DNA of 22,130 nt from CAYQPF01 sp964419225 (GTDB taxonomy: Bacteria > Cloacimonadota > Cloacimonadia > Cloacimonadales > CAYQPF01). This document shows, piece by piece, positions 14,780 to 22,130 of this stretch; the stretch's first letter is position 1, and the number at the start of each line of letters is the position of its first letter. The stretch spans positions 1-22,130 of the forward strand of contig CAYQPF010000083.1 of NCBI GenBank assembly GCA_964419225.1, read 5' to 3'. A program made the translations under genes and the position numbers. The notes below the pieces were generated by a model. It saw only the letters and a program-made list of their open reading frames with translations. It had not been told where the DNA came from and searched no databases.

Positions 14780-16063
14780 ATGAAAAAACTATTGATTCTA
14801 TTGCTATTTATTGTTTGTAACTGGGCAGTATTACTTTTTGCTCAGGATGAAATTTGGATGATTCCTGCAGAAGTTTATGAATTTTATGAGACATCAACAG
14901 ATGCTAAAAGTTTAGCTTTAGGGCAAACATCCTTACTCAATTCAACAGCAGGAAGTTATTTATATGATAATCCGGCTATGCTTGGTAAGTTAACCAAATC
15001 TTATATTAGTTTTGCCTTTCTGATTGCATCAGCAGATGACAAATATACTTTTACGGTACGTGATCAGTACAATTCTGTCATGGAATATACAGAAAAAGGT
15101 AAATATAGCAATCCCACTCGGTATTTACCATTAACCATTAGTACTTACATTAAAACAAAAAAACATAATAATATTGGATTATCCATCGGGTATAGAAAAT
15201 TATACGACTATTCTTATGACCGTAAAGAAAAATTTTATCAGTACAAGTATGAGAGAAATTTCGATGGTGGTGTCAATTTTCTTACAGTTGGTACCGGTAC
15301 AAAAATTATGAAGAATCTATATGCAGGTTTCAACTATAACTTGGCTATAAATAATTCCAATAATTACAAATATAGAAAAGATGACTTTTATAATGCTTTT
15401 TGGTACACGGAGGATTCTAGTGAGAAAATTAAAGGAATGTTTACTACCTTTACTTTATATGGAAATCTCTTACCCCAAGTGGAAACTTCCATTAGCGTTC
15501 GACCGGCTTATAAACTCAAGTATGAACTAGAGTTAGAAGCTAGAAATAGTGCCAATCAAAGTGCAGAATATGTATCAAGTTATTCGGTAAAAAATCCTGC
15601 TAAATATACCATAGGGGTTAATCTAAAACCTTCGAAACTAATTGATCTTTGTTTTCAATGGAATAATGTACCTTTGAAAGAATACAAAGTCGATTTTGGT
15701 AATACCAGTTATGATTTGTACAATAAAAAGTCACTTACCGGGCATAATCTGAGATTCGGATGCTCCTTAAATACAAAATATCCCTTGAGAATTGGTTATT
15801 TTGTGGATAATATTCCATACTACAATCAGGAAGTTGTTAATAATGGACTCCAGGCAGAAATTGACAATGCTCCTGTCGCATTGAAAGGACTAATATTTGG
15901 ATCAGGATTTAAAGGGAGAAGATTTACATTAGATGTTGCATATGCCCTGATAGATACAAAATATGATACTTGTTGGAACAGTGAAGAAGATGGCCAATTT
16001 TATCCAGCCAGTTATGAATACTCAGGTAGTAAAGTACTTGTAACCCTGGAATACGGATTTTAA
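14780..16063 (+). CDS. PorV/FadL-like outer-membrane protein, paralogue 1
   Basis: The 427-residue protein has a signal peptide (MKKLLILLLF to LLFAQ, about 1-22), beta-strand alternation throughout and a terminal barrel signal VTLEYGF. Near the N-terminus, DAKSLALGQTSLLN (41-54) and GSYLYDNPAMLG (58-69) match the LGxG...YxNPAxL pattern of PorV/PorQ and FadL-like (UPF0164-type) outer-membrane proteins. GYRKLYDY and LYAGFNYNLAINN are shared with the next gene. TCAGGAG precedes the ATG. It is the first of a tandem pair. The substrate or function is not evident. It could be a transporter or an assembly component of an export system. Confidence 0.75.
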   Translation: MKKLLILLLFIVCNWAVLLFAQDEIWMIPAEVYEFYETSTDAKSLALGQTSLLNSTAGSYLYDNPAMLGKLTKSYISFAFLIASADDKYTFTVRDQYNSVMEYTEKGKYSNPTRYLPLTISTYIKTKKHNNIGLSIGYRKLYDYSYDRKEKFYQYKYERNFDGGVNFLTVGTGTKIMKNLYAGFNYNLAINNSNNYKYRKDDFYNAFWYTEDSSEKIKGMFTTFTLYGNLLPQVETSISVRPAYKLKYELELEARNSANQSAEYVSSYSVKNPAKYTIGVNLKPSKLIDLCFQWNNVPLKEYKVDFGNTSYDLYNKKSLTGHNLRFGCSLNTKYPLRIGYFVDNIPYYNQEVVNNGLQAEIDNAPVALKGLIFGSGFKGRRFTLDVAYALIDTKYDTCWNSEEDGQFYPASYEYSGSKVLVTLEYGF

Positions 16064-16230
16064 CCCGAACTGTGCAGCAGAATCTTTACAACCTGGATGA
16101 ATCTAATGAATTTGAGAGACTTACAACCTCACTCACCATATATTTATTATATAACCTCGTCGATTGCAAGCTCTCAATTTTCACGATCTTCGACCCAGCT
16201 TGCAAACCTCTACTGCACAATCCGGGTTTA
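16061..16230. repeat. Nested inverted-repeat region after paralogue 1
   Basis: TAACCCGAACTGTGCAG (16061-16077, starting on the stop codon) is inverted at 16213-16230 (CTGCACAATCCGGGTTTA), matching with two mismatches and one extra base. Inside, TTGCAAGCT (16164) pairs perfectly with AGCTTGCAA (16197) over a 24-base loop. No gene is present: an open frame spans this region but lacks a ribosome site and runs through the next hairpin. It could be a small mobile element or a structured RNA 3' end. Confidence 0.45.
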
Positions 16231-16242
16231 ATTAAATTTTTC

Positions 16243-16307
16243 GGGCAGATTTCACAGTCTGCCCTTACTCTTCACTCGTCACTTGTTACTCGTTACTTGT
16301 CACTCAT
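16243..16307. repeat. GGGCAGA hairpin followed by heptamer array
   Basis: GGGCAGA-TTTCACAG-TCTGCCC (16243-16264) is a 7-bp stem with only a weak T-rich tail. It is followed by six heptamers (TACTCTT, CACTCGT, CACTTGT, TACTCGT, TACTTGT, CACTCAT; 16266-16307). It is the same arrangement as the terminator plus array at 14604-14661, upstream of paralogue 1. Confidence 0.65.
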
Positions 16308-16327
16308 CTCAAATTTAAGGAGTTTTT

Positions 16328-17590
16328 ATGTTCAAACTGATACTTTTACCAATTTGCATTATATATATGGTCTTGTGGATTAATCCAGTTTTTGCTGAAG
16401 AATTCTTCTGGTTTTATGAAGCTTCTGTTGATGCTAAAAGCCTTGGTCTGGGGCAAACTTCTCTGCTGAATTCGAGTGAAGGTTCTTATTTATACGATAA
16501 TCCTGCTAAGCTTGGATTGCTCAAAGAAACTCATTTGAGCCTTAATTTAAGGTATATGCAGGAAAAAGAAACAACAGTTTTTACAGGATCAGCCAACCCT
16601 GTATATAATTATGATCTTAAGTACCCCAACACGATCAGGATCGCACCTTTTACGGTAAGCTTCAACACCAAAATATTCTCGCAGAATGGTTTAAGTGTCG
16701 GAATCGGTTATCGTAAACTGTATGATTATCAGTTTGAAAAAAGTGAAGGGACCGATGTACATGTTAGGGAAAGTGATATAAAAACAGGGGTAAATTTCCT
16801 TAGTTTTGGTTTGGGAACTGAACTGCACAAGAAAGTTTATGCCGGTTTCAACTGGAATTTTGCGGTTAACAACAAATACGAATACTCAGAGGTGGAAGAA
16901 CATATTGAGAATGGATATTCATACACTGATAAGAATAAAGAAGAGATCACGGGGAGTTATGTTTCCTTTGCTTTAAATTATACACCTCTTTCTTTTCTGG
17001 AATTAGCCGGGAATTTAAGACCAGGTTATTCTTTGGAATCAAAATCCACTGTGACTCAAACTGAGTCTCAAAACTCTATAGTTCAAGTTTCAAAATCCAC
17101 AGCCACACTATCCATTCCGACGAAAATTACGTTAGGGATTAAGGTAAAACCTATACAATTGCTGGATCTAACCTGTGAGTATAACAATAATACCTTTAGT
17201 GAATATAAGATAAAAGATTACTCCTTATATAATTGGAAATCCAAAGAGGGTAGCAATTGGAGATTTGGCATGGCACTAAATACCTGTGTTCCTATTCGAT
17301 TCGGCTATTTTATGGATAGTATCGGCCTTTATGATGCAAAATTTGATCCTGCCGATTCCACCGGGTTTAAGGTTATCAAAGATAATAACCCACTCACGAT
17401 AAAAGGATTTACTCTTGGCACAGGTCTAAAAATAACTAAAAGTTTAAATGCTGATCTGGGTTACTGTTACGCAAAATTTGCTCAGAAAAATACAAAGAGT
17501 TATTCATACCTTACTGAGGATTATAAATACACCACCAAATTGGATTATTCAGCTCATAAACTTCTTCTGACCCTGGAGTATGTGTTTTAG
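16328..17590 (+). CDS. PorV/FadL-like outer-membrane protein, paralogue 2
   Basis: The 420-residue product is a paralogue of the gene before it. It has a signal peptide (MFKLILLPIC to PVFAEE, about 1-23). DAKSLGLGQTSLLN (35-48) and GSYLYDNPAKLG (52-63) are nearly identical to paralogue 1, as are GIGYRKLYDY and VYAGFNWNFAVNN. It ends with barrel signal LTLEYVF. Between these anchors the two proteins differ widely, so the duplication is not recent or the surface loops evolve fast. AAGGAG precedes the ATG. The hairpin and heptamers upstream mirror those of paralogue 1, so the duplicated unit may include upstream DNA. Function unknown. Confidence 0.75.
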   Translation: MFKLILLPICIIYMVLWINPVFAEEFFWFYEASVDAKSLGLGQTSLLNSSEGSYLYDNPAKLGLLKETHLSLNLRYMQEKETTVFTGSANPVYNYDLKYPNTIRIAPFTVSFNTKIFSQNGLSVGIGYRKLYDYQFEKSEGTDVHVRESDIKTGVNFLSFGLGTELHKKVYAGFNWNFAVNNKYEYSEVEEHIENGYSYTDKNKEEITGSYVSFALNYTPLSFLELAGNLRPGYSLESKSTVTQTESQNSIVQVSKSTATLSIPTKITLGIKVKPIQLLDLTCEYNNNTFSEYKIKDYSLYNWKSKEGSNWRFGMALNTCVPIRFGYFMDSIGLYDAKFDPADSTGFKVIKDNNPLTIKGFTLGTGLKITKSLNADLGYCYAKFAQKNTKSYSYLTEDYKYTTKLDYSAHKLLLTLEYVF

Positions 17591-17634
17591 TTTAGTGTAC
17601 ACCCTTAACCTTGGGAAGAGGTGCTTTTCGGGAA

Positions 17635-17670
17635 ATGGACATACTGGACTTTATGGACTCGAGGGACAAT
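17635..17670. repeat. ATGGACnnn nonamer array (4 units)
   Basis: The units are ATGGACATA, CTGGACTTT, ATGGACTCG and AGGGACAAT, with period 9, in the gap between paralogue 2 and the hydrogenase gene. Confidence 0.65.
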
Positions 17671-17701
17671 TCTCAAAACAAAAAATATTCCAATCCTTTT
17701 C

Positions 17702-17727
17702 TTGACACAGGACGAAAACCTTATATT
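17702..17727 (+). promoter_or_regulatory. Possible hydrogenase promoter
   Basis: TTGACA (17702-17707) and TATATT (17722-17727) are separated by 14 bases, 53 bases before the hydrogenase ATG. The boxes are good but the spacing is short. Compare the putative promoter at 13213-13238. Confidence 0.3.
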
Positions 17728-17779
17728 TTTTAATTAAAGGATAAATGTTTACAAAAATACTCAATATAGAGGAGGACAA

Positions 17780-19522
17780 ATGCCGAAAGTTAAAGTCAAC
17801 GGCGTTGAAGTAGAAGTTCACAAAGGGACGAAGATTCTGCATGCAGCAAAGAAAGCAGGATTTGAGGTACCGTCACTATGTTATCATCAGGATTTACCAG
17901 CTACGGGAAACTGTGGTGTATGCGTCGTAGAAGTTGGTAAAGGCAGAATCGTCAGAGCCTGTACAACCGAAGTCGAAGAAGGAATGGTTATCACAACTCA
18001 TTCCAAAAAACTTATTGATTTGCGTAAAACAAGTATGGAGATCATCCTCTCCAATCATCCCAATAATTGCCCTGAATGTATAAAAAATGGCCATTGCGAA
18101 TTACAGACTTTGGCTCAAAAGCTCAATATTAAAACCAATATTCTTCCCAACATCCCCCGGACAAAGACAGAGAAAGATGAATCATCTCCCTCAATCACGT
18201 TGAGTCCAGGTTACTGTATCCAGTGCGGAAGATGTGTGCATGTCTGCGGAGAGATCCAAAATGTGCATTGTCTGGAAAACTCCTATCGCGGGTTTGATAC
18301 TTTTGTCGGACCTTCTTTCGGACGTAAACTGGAAGATTCCGAATGCGTGAAATGCGGCCAGTGTTCTTCCCATTGTCCTGTTGCGGCAATTTATGAGTCA
18401 GATGATGCAGATGAAGTCTGGGCTGCTCTGAGTGATCCGGATAAGATCGTCATCGCACAGGAAGCACCTGCAGTGAGAGTGGCTCTGGGCGAAGAATTCG
18501 GCATGAAAATCGGAACCAATGTAGTGGGGAAGATGTACACAGCTTTGCGTCAAATTGGGTTTGACTATGTGTTCGACACCAATTTCGGTGCAGATTTGAC
18601 CATTATGGAAGAAGCTTCCGAATTTGTTGACCGTTTTAAGAATAAACCTGAATCCTTCCCGATGATCACAACCTGCTGTCCTTCCTGGGTGGATTATCTG
18701 GAAAAATTCTATCCTGAAATGATCCCGCATTTTTCTTCAGCCAAATCCCCGCATCAAATGGTGGGAGCGATGGTGAAAACCTGGTGGGCGAAGAAGATGA
18801 ATATTAATCCCGACAAGATTTTCCTGGTCTCAGTCATGCCTTGTACAGCCAAGAAATATGAAATAGAGAGAATGGAAACCATGTATGCGTCCGGTCATAA
18901 GGATGTCGATGCGACGATTACAACCCGGGAATTAGCCAGAATGATCAAGCAAGCCGGGTTGGATTTTGCTCATCTGCCTGATGGTGTGGCCGATGATCCA
19001 ATGGGTGAATATACAGGTGCCGGAACTATTTTTGGTGCCTCCGGCGGTGTGATGGAAGCTGCTCTCAGAACAGCTTACTATTTACTGACAGGAACAGATC
19101 TGACCGACCCCAATATCAACTTTGTGCGTGGTTTACCAGGAATTAAAAAAGGTATTATCAATGTAGCCGGATTTGATGTGAAGATCGGTGTTGCTTCGGG
19201 ACTGGGAAATGTTTCCATCCTGATGGAAGAGATCAAAGATGCAGAAGCAAAAGGCCTTCCAGCACCTTATCACTTCATCGAAGTCATGGCTTGCCGTGGT
19301 GGTTGCGTGGGCGGAGGCGGACAGCCTTATGGTACTACTAACCAGATCAGACTGCAAAGAGCTAAAGGTCTTTACAAGGAAGATGAGCATATGACACTCA
19401 GACATTCTCATCATAATCCTTCCATCAAGAAAATCTATGAGGATTTCCTGGAAAAACCTAATTCCCATATTGCTCATAAACTGCTGCATACAACCTATAT
19501 CCCCAGGCCGGTGAAACTCTAA
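17780..19522 (+). CDS. [FeFe]-hydrogenase catalytic subunit, M3-type
   Basis: The enzyme makes or oxidises H2 at the H-cluster, and it is cytoplasmic (no signal peptide). Domain order over 580 residues: an N-terminal [2Fe-2S] domain (C34, C45, C48, C61); a His-Cys3 cluster (H93, C97, C100, C106); two [4Fe-4S] motifs (C146/149/152/156 and C189/192/195/199); then the H-cluster domain with L1 TTCCPSW (297-303), L2 MPCTAKKYE (353-361) and L3 EVMACRGGCVGGGGQP (501-516). A C-terminal small-subunit-like region follows, with SHHNP near 543. All H-cluster cysteines are present (C300, C355, C505, C509, plus C299 for proton transfer). L1 has T298 where S is usual. The domain plan matches clostridial CpI, and also HydA of bifurcating HydABC. 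No HydB, HydC or maturase gene is adjacent, so its partner is unknown. AGAGGAGG precedes the ATG. Confidence 0.95.
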   Translation: MPKVKVNGVEVEVHKGTKILHAAKKAGFEVPSLCYHQDLPATGNCGVCVVEVGKGRIVRACTTEVEEGMVITTHSKKLIDLRKTSMEIILSNHPNNCPECIKNGHCELQTLAQKLNIKTNILPNIPRTKTEKDESSPSITLSPGYCIQCGRCVHVCGEIQNVHCLENSYRGFDTFVGPSFGRKLEDSECVKCGQCSSHCPVAAIYESDDADEVWAALSDPDKIVIAQEAPAVRVALGEEFGMKIGTNVVGKMYTALRQIGFDYVFDTNFGADLTIMEEASEFVDRFKNKPESFPMITTCCPSWVDYLEKFYPEMIPHFSSAKSPHQMVGAMVKTWWAKKMNINPDKIFLVSVMPCTAKKYEIERMETMYASGHKDVDATITTRELARMIKQAGLDFAHLPDGVADDPMGEYTGAGTIFGASGGVMEAALRTAYYLLTGTDLTDPNINFVRGLPGIKKGIINVAGFDVKIGVASGLGNVSILMEEIKDAEAKGLPAPYHFIEVMACRGGCVGGGGQPYGTTNQIRLQRAKGLYKEDEHMTLRHSHHNPSIKKIYEDFLEKPNSHIAHKLLHTTYIPRPVKL

Positions 19523-19525
19523 TAT

Positions 19526-19553
19526 AGTTGAGAGTTGACAGTTGAGAGTTGAC
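19526..19553. repeat. AGTTGAG/AGTTGAC heptamer array
   Basis: Four exact units alternate (AGTTGAG AGTTGAC AGTTGAG AGTTGAC), starting 3 bases after the hydrogenase stop. This is also two copies of a 14-bp unit, the same higher-order pattern as at 2908-2935 but with a different base sequence. Confidence 0.8.
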
Positions 19554-19625
19554 AGTGGGGGGAGGAAGATCCCTTGATACTAACAATTGCAACCAAATGA
19601 CATAGTGCTATAAGTACAATAAATT

Positions 19626-19656
19626 AAGGGCTGACTTTAGGGTCAGCCCTTTTTTT
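19626..19656 (+). terminator. Intrinsic terminator of the hydrogenase gene
   Basis: AAGGGCTGAC pairs perfectly with GTCAGCCCTT across loop TTTAGG and runs into seven T's (19650-19656). It lies about 100 bp after the stop, beyond the heptamer array. Confidence 0.9.
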
Positions 19657-19672
19657 GTGTAGTGGTGGGGAA

Positions 19673-19717
19673 AAGGACAAAATGGACTAGATGGACTGTA
19701 TGGACAATATGGACATT
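19673..19717. repeat. ATGGACnnn nonamer array (5 units)
   Basis: The units are AAGGACAAA, ATGGACTAG, ATGGACTGT, ATGGACAAT and ATGGACATT, followed almost directly by CAGGTGT heptamers at 19720. The two repeat classes adjoin here. Confidence 0.75.
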
Positions 19718-19756
19718 GACAGGTGTCAGGTGTCAGTGGGGAAAGGGCTAATCATT

Positions 19757-19784
19757 GTAGAGACAGGGCATGCCCTGTCTCTAC
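19757..19784. repeat. 28-bp perfect palindrome
   Basis: GTAGAGACAGGGCA is followed immediately by its exact reverse complement TGCCCTGTCTCTAC. There is no loop and no T-run. Similar GTAGAGAC...GTCTCTAC palindromes are, from memory, dispersed in many bacterial genomes (cyanobacteria, Bacteroidota). Confidence 0.85.
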
Positions 19785-19925
19785 TGTACAATCTATTATT
19801 TTTAATCACGGAGTAATTTGCAGGAAGGTTGCCTGAGTTAGATTTGAGGATGTCAGTAAATAAATATTGACATTTTGAAGGACAATTGAATAAATTTATC
19901 CATGAGTCAGGCAGGAGTAAATTTT

Positions 19926-22130
19926 ATGAAAAGTATATTATCAGGCATAGTGTTAATTGCATTAACAACTTGGTGTTTTGCTCAACTGGAATGGGATGAG
20001 CCCACCTTACTTAGTTCTGTGGAGAGATCGTTTTTAGGGGGACAGACTGCAACAGATGACGGAATTATGCAAGTCTGTCAGCAGTTGAATACTAACAAAG
20101 ACTATGATCTTTATCTGAAAAAAGTCTCTTCAACCGGAGTTCTTACGTGGCCAGAGGGATATCCTCTCATCCAGAAACCGGGTAATCAGATAGATGCTTC
20201 CATTGTAAAAACCACTGATAACAGTTATATATTAGTTTGGGTTGAAGCTTCCTGGACATCCTATGGAGACATTTATGCCCAAAAAATCAATGCTCAGGGA
20301 CAGGAATTATGGCAGACTGGGGGAATTGCTGTCTGTAATAATGAAAGTTCTCAAGGCAAGCCTAAGATTTTGGCGGATAATTCCGGAGGGGCTTTTATCT
20401 GTTGGGAGGACCACAGGAATAATTCCAAAGATATTTATACAGCTCATTTGAATTCCTCTGGGAATGATGTTTGGACAGATAATGGCATGCGAATTACAAC
20501 AACTAATGAAAATCAAACTGATAATATATTTTCTGACGGGAATAATGGAATTTATCTTAGTTACGGAAATTATTGGATGTATGATTATGGTTACAGGAGT
20601 TTTAATCTTTGCCGGGTAAATTCCGGGGGTATTATCTCAGACACTCTGAGTATCGTCTGTAATCCCATATATAGTCCCGGGAAGTTGATTCGCCTCCAGA
20701 ATAATAGTTTTGTCTTTGGCAATTCAGAAGGACTTGTTTGCATTGACACCAATCTGAATATTACAGGTCAATATGACTCTCCCGGATTGTATGAGAGTAT
20801 CCTTCCGGCTGAAGGCGGGTATTTTTTAATGATATACAATTTCGAAGGATACTGGACAATCCAAAAAGTATCTTCTGTTGATGGTCTCAGTGTCTGGACG
20901 AATGGGGGAACTCCCTTTCAAATTGTCTCTATTCCTATGGATGAGTCTTATTATGTTAAATCATGCGATCTGTTTTTATACAATAATGTTTATTACTACT
21001 ATTATGAATTAACCTATAGCTATCCTTATTCTTCTCAAACCTACATTAACTTCCGCAAGATTGATTTAAATGGTAATATTTTGAATTCTGATTCGGGAAG
21101 GCCAGATGATATCCATTACATAAACGGGATTCTGACCGACAATGTTATTTACATTACCTCGTCATATACTTCATACAAAATAAGACTTTCTGAACCTGAG
21201 ACCATGGAGAATATCGCTACTATTGATCTGCTGTCGATTAATTCAGAAAAACTGACCGGTTTCAGAAGCTGTGAACTGAATAATGAGAACTTACTCCTGA
21301 TCCAAAAGACAATAGATGGGAACGAACGTGCTTTAATCCAAGTTGTGAATAACAGTGGAAGCACTCAATTTGCTTTACCGGGGTTTCTCATGAGTCAGGT
21401 TTACGGTACTTTCGTCAACTTCAACCTGCTGAACGATAATCTCCTACTTTCCACGAGTTATACTTATATGGACTTCCCTTCTTGCAATTATGTAACGGTT
21501 TCACGAATTTATATTCTGAATGAGCAGGGAGCAATCTTAGATCAGAGGGATGTTACAGATTATGGAGATTTTCAGCATGGAATATCTTCTTATTTTATGG
21601 GAAGTGGTCAGAATTATGACTGGGTGATGCATCAGGATAGAGATCAAAAATTATATTTAAACAGAATTAACGGATCAACCATAGAGTGGGGTAATACAGA
21701 AAAAGCAATTCTCAATGATAGTCAGCCGATATATATTGGGAATAATTATGTTGTGGGTAAGCAATGGAACTCCACCTACCCTAAATTAATCCTGAAAAAG
21801 TTTACTGATGATGGAAATACTGCTCCTAGCTGGAATGAGGAAGGAGTTGTTCTTAAAGAATTAAATGATCAGCAAACCGATATAAAAGTCTTTACATATC
21901 TGACCAATCATGGTCTTTTAGTACTTTGGCAGGAGGCTTTGTCTGATTCAACCGGCAGTCATGGTTATCATACTTTTCAGGCACAGTTGATCAATCCGGA
22001 TAATGGACAGCAGTTGTGGCAAAATAATGGAATCCTCCTGGCTGATTATGTAATTTGCCCCAAGCCTATATATGAAAATGAAACTTTGTATTTATCTGTG
22101 ATTGACAGAGATTATGCCGGAAGCAGTAAG
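19926..22130 (+). CDS. Secreted beta-propeller-like protein, 3' end beyond the window
   Basis: The frame stays open for 735 codons to the window edge, so the gene is partial at its 3' end. It begins with a signal peptide (MKSILSG to WCFAQ, about 1-20). The mature part contains repeats of the kind DIYAQKINAQGQELWQ, GGIAV, then DNSGGAFICWEDHRN and DIYTAHLNSSGNDVW. This WD40/YVTN-like blade pattern is common in large secreted proteins of Cloacimonadota and Bacteroidota. Such proteins often end in a type IX secretion sorting domain, which would lie outside this window if present. CAGGAG precedes the ATG. Protein-protein or surface binding is a plausible role, but no catalytic motif is seen. Confidence 0.8.
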   Translation, partial: MKSILSGIVLIALTTWCFAQLEWDEPTLLSSVERSFLGGQTATDDGIMQVCQQLNTNKDYDLYLKKVSSTGVLTWPEGYPLIQKPGNQIDASIVKTTDNSYILVWVEASWTSYGDIYAQKINAQGQELWQTGGIAVCNNESSQGKPKILADNSGGAFICWEDHRNNSKDIYTAHLNSSGNDVWTDNGMRITTTNENQTDNIFSDGNNGIYLSYGNYWMYDYGYRSFNLCRVNSGGIISDTLSIVCNPIYSPGKLIRLQNNSFVFGNSEGLVCIDTNLNITGQYDSPGLYESILPAEGGYFLMIYNFEGYWTIQKVSSVDGLSVWTNGGTPFQIVSIPMDESYYVKSCDLFLYNNVYYYYYELTYSYPYSSQTYINFRKIDLNGNILNSDSGRPDDIHYINGILTDNVIYITSSYTSYKIRLSEPETMENIATIDLLSINSEKLTGFRSCELNNENLLLIQKTIDGNERALIQVVNNSGSTQFALPGFLMSQVYGTFVNFNLLNDNLLLSTSYTYMDFPSCNYVTVSRIYILNEQGAILDQRDVTDYGDFQHGISSYFMGSGQNYDWVMHQDRDQKLYLNRINGSTIEWGNTEKAILNDSQPIYIGNNYVVGKQWNSTYPKLILKKFTDDGNTAPSWNEEGVVLKELNDQQTDIKVFTYLTNHGLLVLWQEALSDSTGSHGYHTFQAQLINPDNGQQLWQNNGILLADYVICPKPIYENETLYLSVIDRDYAGSSK

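Larger units (their letters stand above)
19523..19925. other. Repeat-rich gap between hydrogenase and propeller genes
   Basis: No gene is seen in these 403 bases. In order they hold an AGTTGAG heptamer array, an intrinsic terminator, a nonamer array, a CAGGTGT heptamer array (CAGGTGT CAGGTGT CAGTGGG, 19720-19740), a 28-bp perfect palindrome, and a TTGACA at 19867 with TAAATT 18 bases downstream that may be the promoter of the next gene. Confidence 0.6.

Noticed and set aside
16072..16383. 103-codon frame between the two outer-membrane paralogues
   Set aside because: It spans inverted repeats, a hairpin and a heptamer array, overlaps the start of paralogue 2 and has no ribosome site.

Overview
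The window looks like the chromosome of a low-GC, anaerobic, double-membrane (Gram-negative-type) bacterium. The evidence is four outer-membrane beta-barrel genes, a PorV-like paralogue pair, a secreted beta-propeller protein of the kind common in Bacteroidota/FCB lineages, and an [FeFe]-hydrogenase. The gene mix and the many short-period intergenic repeats remind me of Candidatus Cloacimonadota. That placement is an inference from style, not from a marker gene.

Layout. (1) 1-884 has no convincing gene. It holds a MITE-like element, heptamer arrays and small hairpins. (2) 885-8930, plus strand, is a phosphate locus: outer-membrane porin, pstS, pstC, pstA, pstB, phoU, then a large fusion of a PHP metal-dependent phosphoesterase domain with a GT4 glycosyltransferase. 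(3) 9254-13182, minus strand, is a compact three-gene operon. In transcription order it encodes a second porin-like barrel, a 138-residue mini PstS-like periplasmic protein, and a methyl-accepting chemotaxis protein, and it ends in a clear intrinsic terminator. (4) 13183-13568 holds the second copy of the MITE-like element. (5) 13569-14576 encodes an alpha/alpha-toroid-like cytoplasmic protein, followed by a terminator. (6) 14780-17590 is a tandem pair of PorV/FadL-like outer-membrane paralogues. (7) 17780-19522 is a complete M3-type [FeFe]-hydrogenase catalytic subunit. (8) 19926 to the window edge is the 5' part of a secreted beta-propeller-like gene that is still open at the end.

How the genes fit together. 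The pst locus takes up phosphate across both membranes: porin, PstS, then PstCAB, with PhoU as regulator. The PHP-GT4 gene may link phosphate status to glycolipid or glycan synthesis. The oppositely oriented porin / mini-PBP / MCP operon looks like a periplasmic sensing module that feeds chemotaxis. Its mini-PBP keeps the C-terminal PstS signature but has lost the residues PstS uses to grip phosphate, so its ligand is open. I consider this the best candidate for an under-described system here.

A second layer is repeat structure. At least ten intergenic arrays of degenerate 7-bp units and three of 9-bp ATGGACnnn units lie between genes and never inside them. Both copies of the MITE-like element are embedded in heptamer arrays. 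Perfect small hairpins sit in several intergenic gaps, one of them between pstS and pstC.
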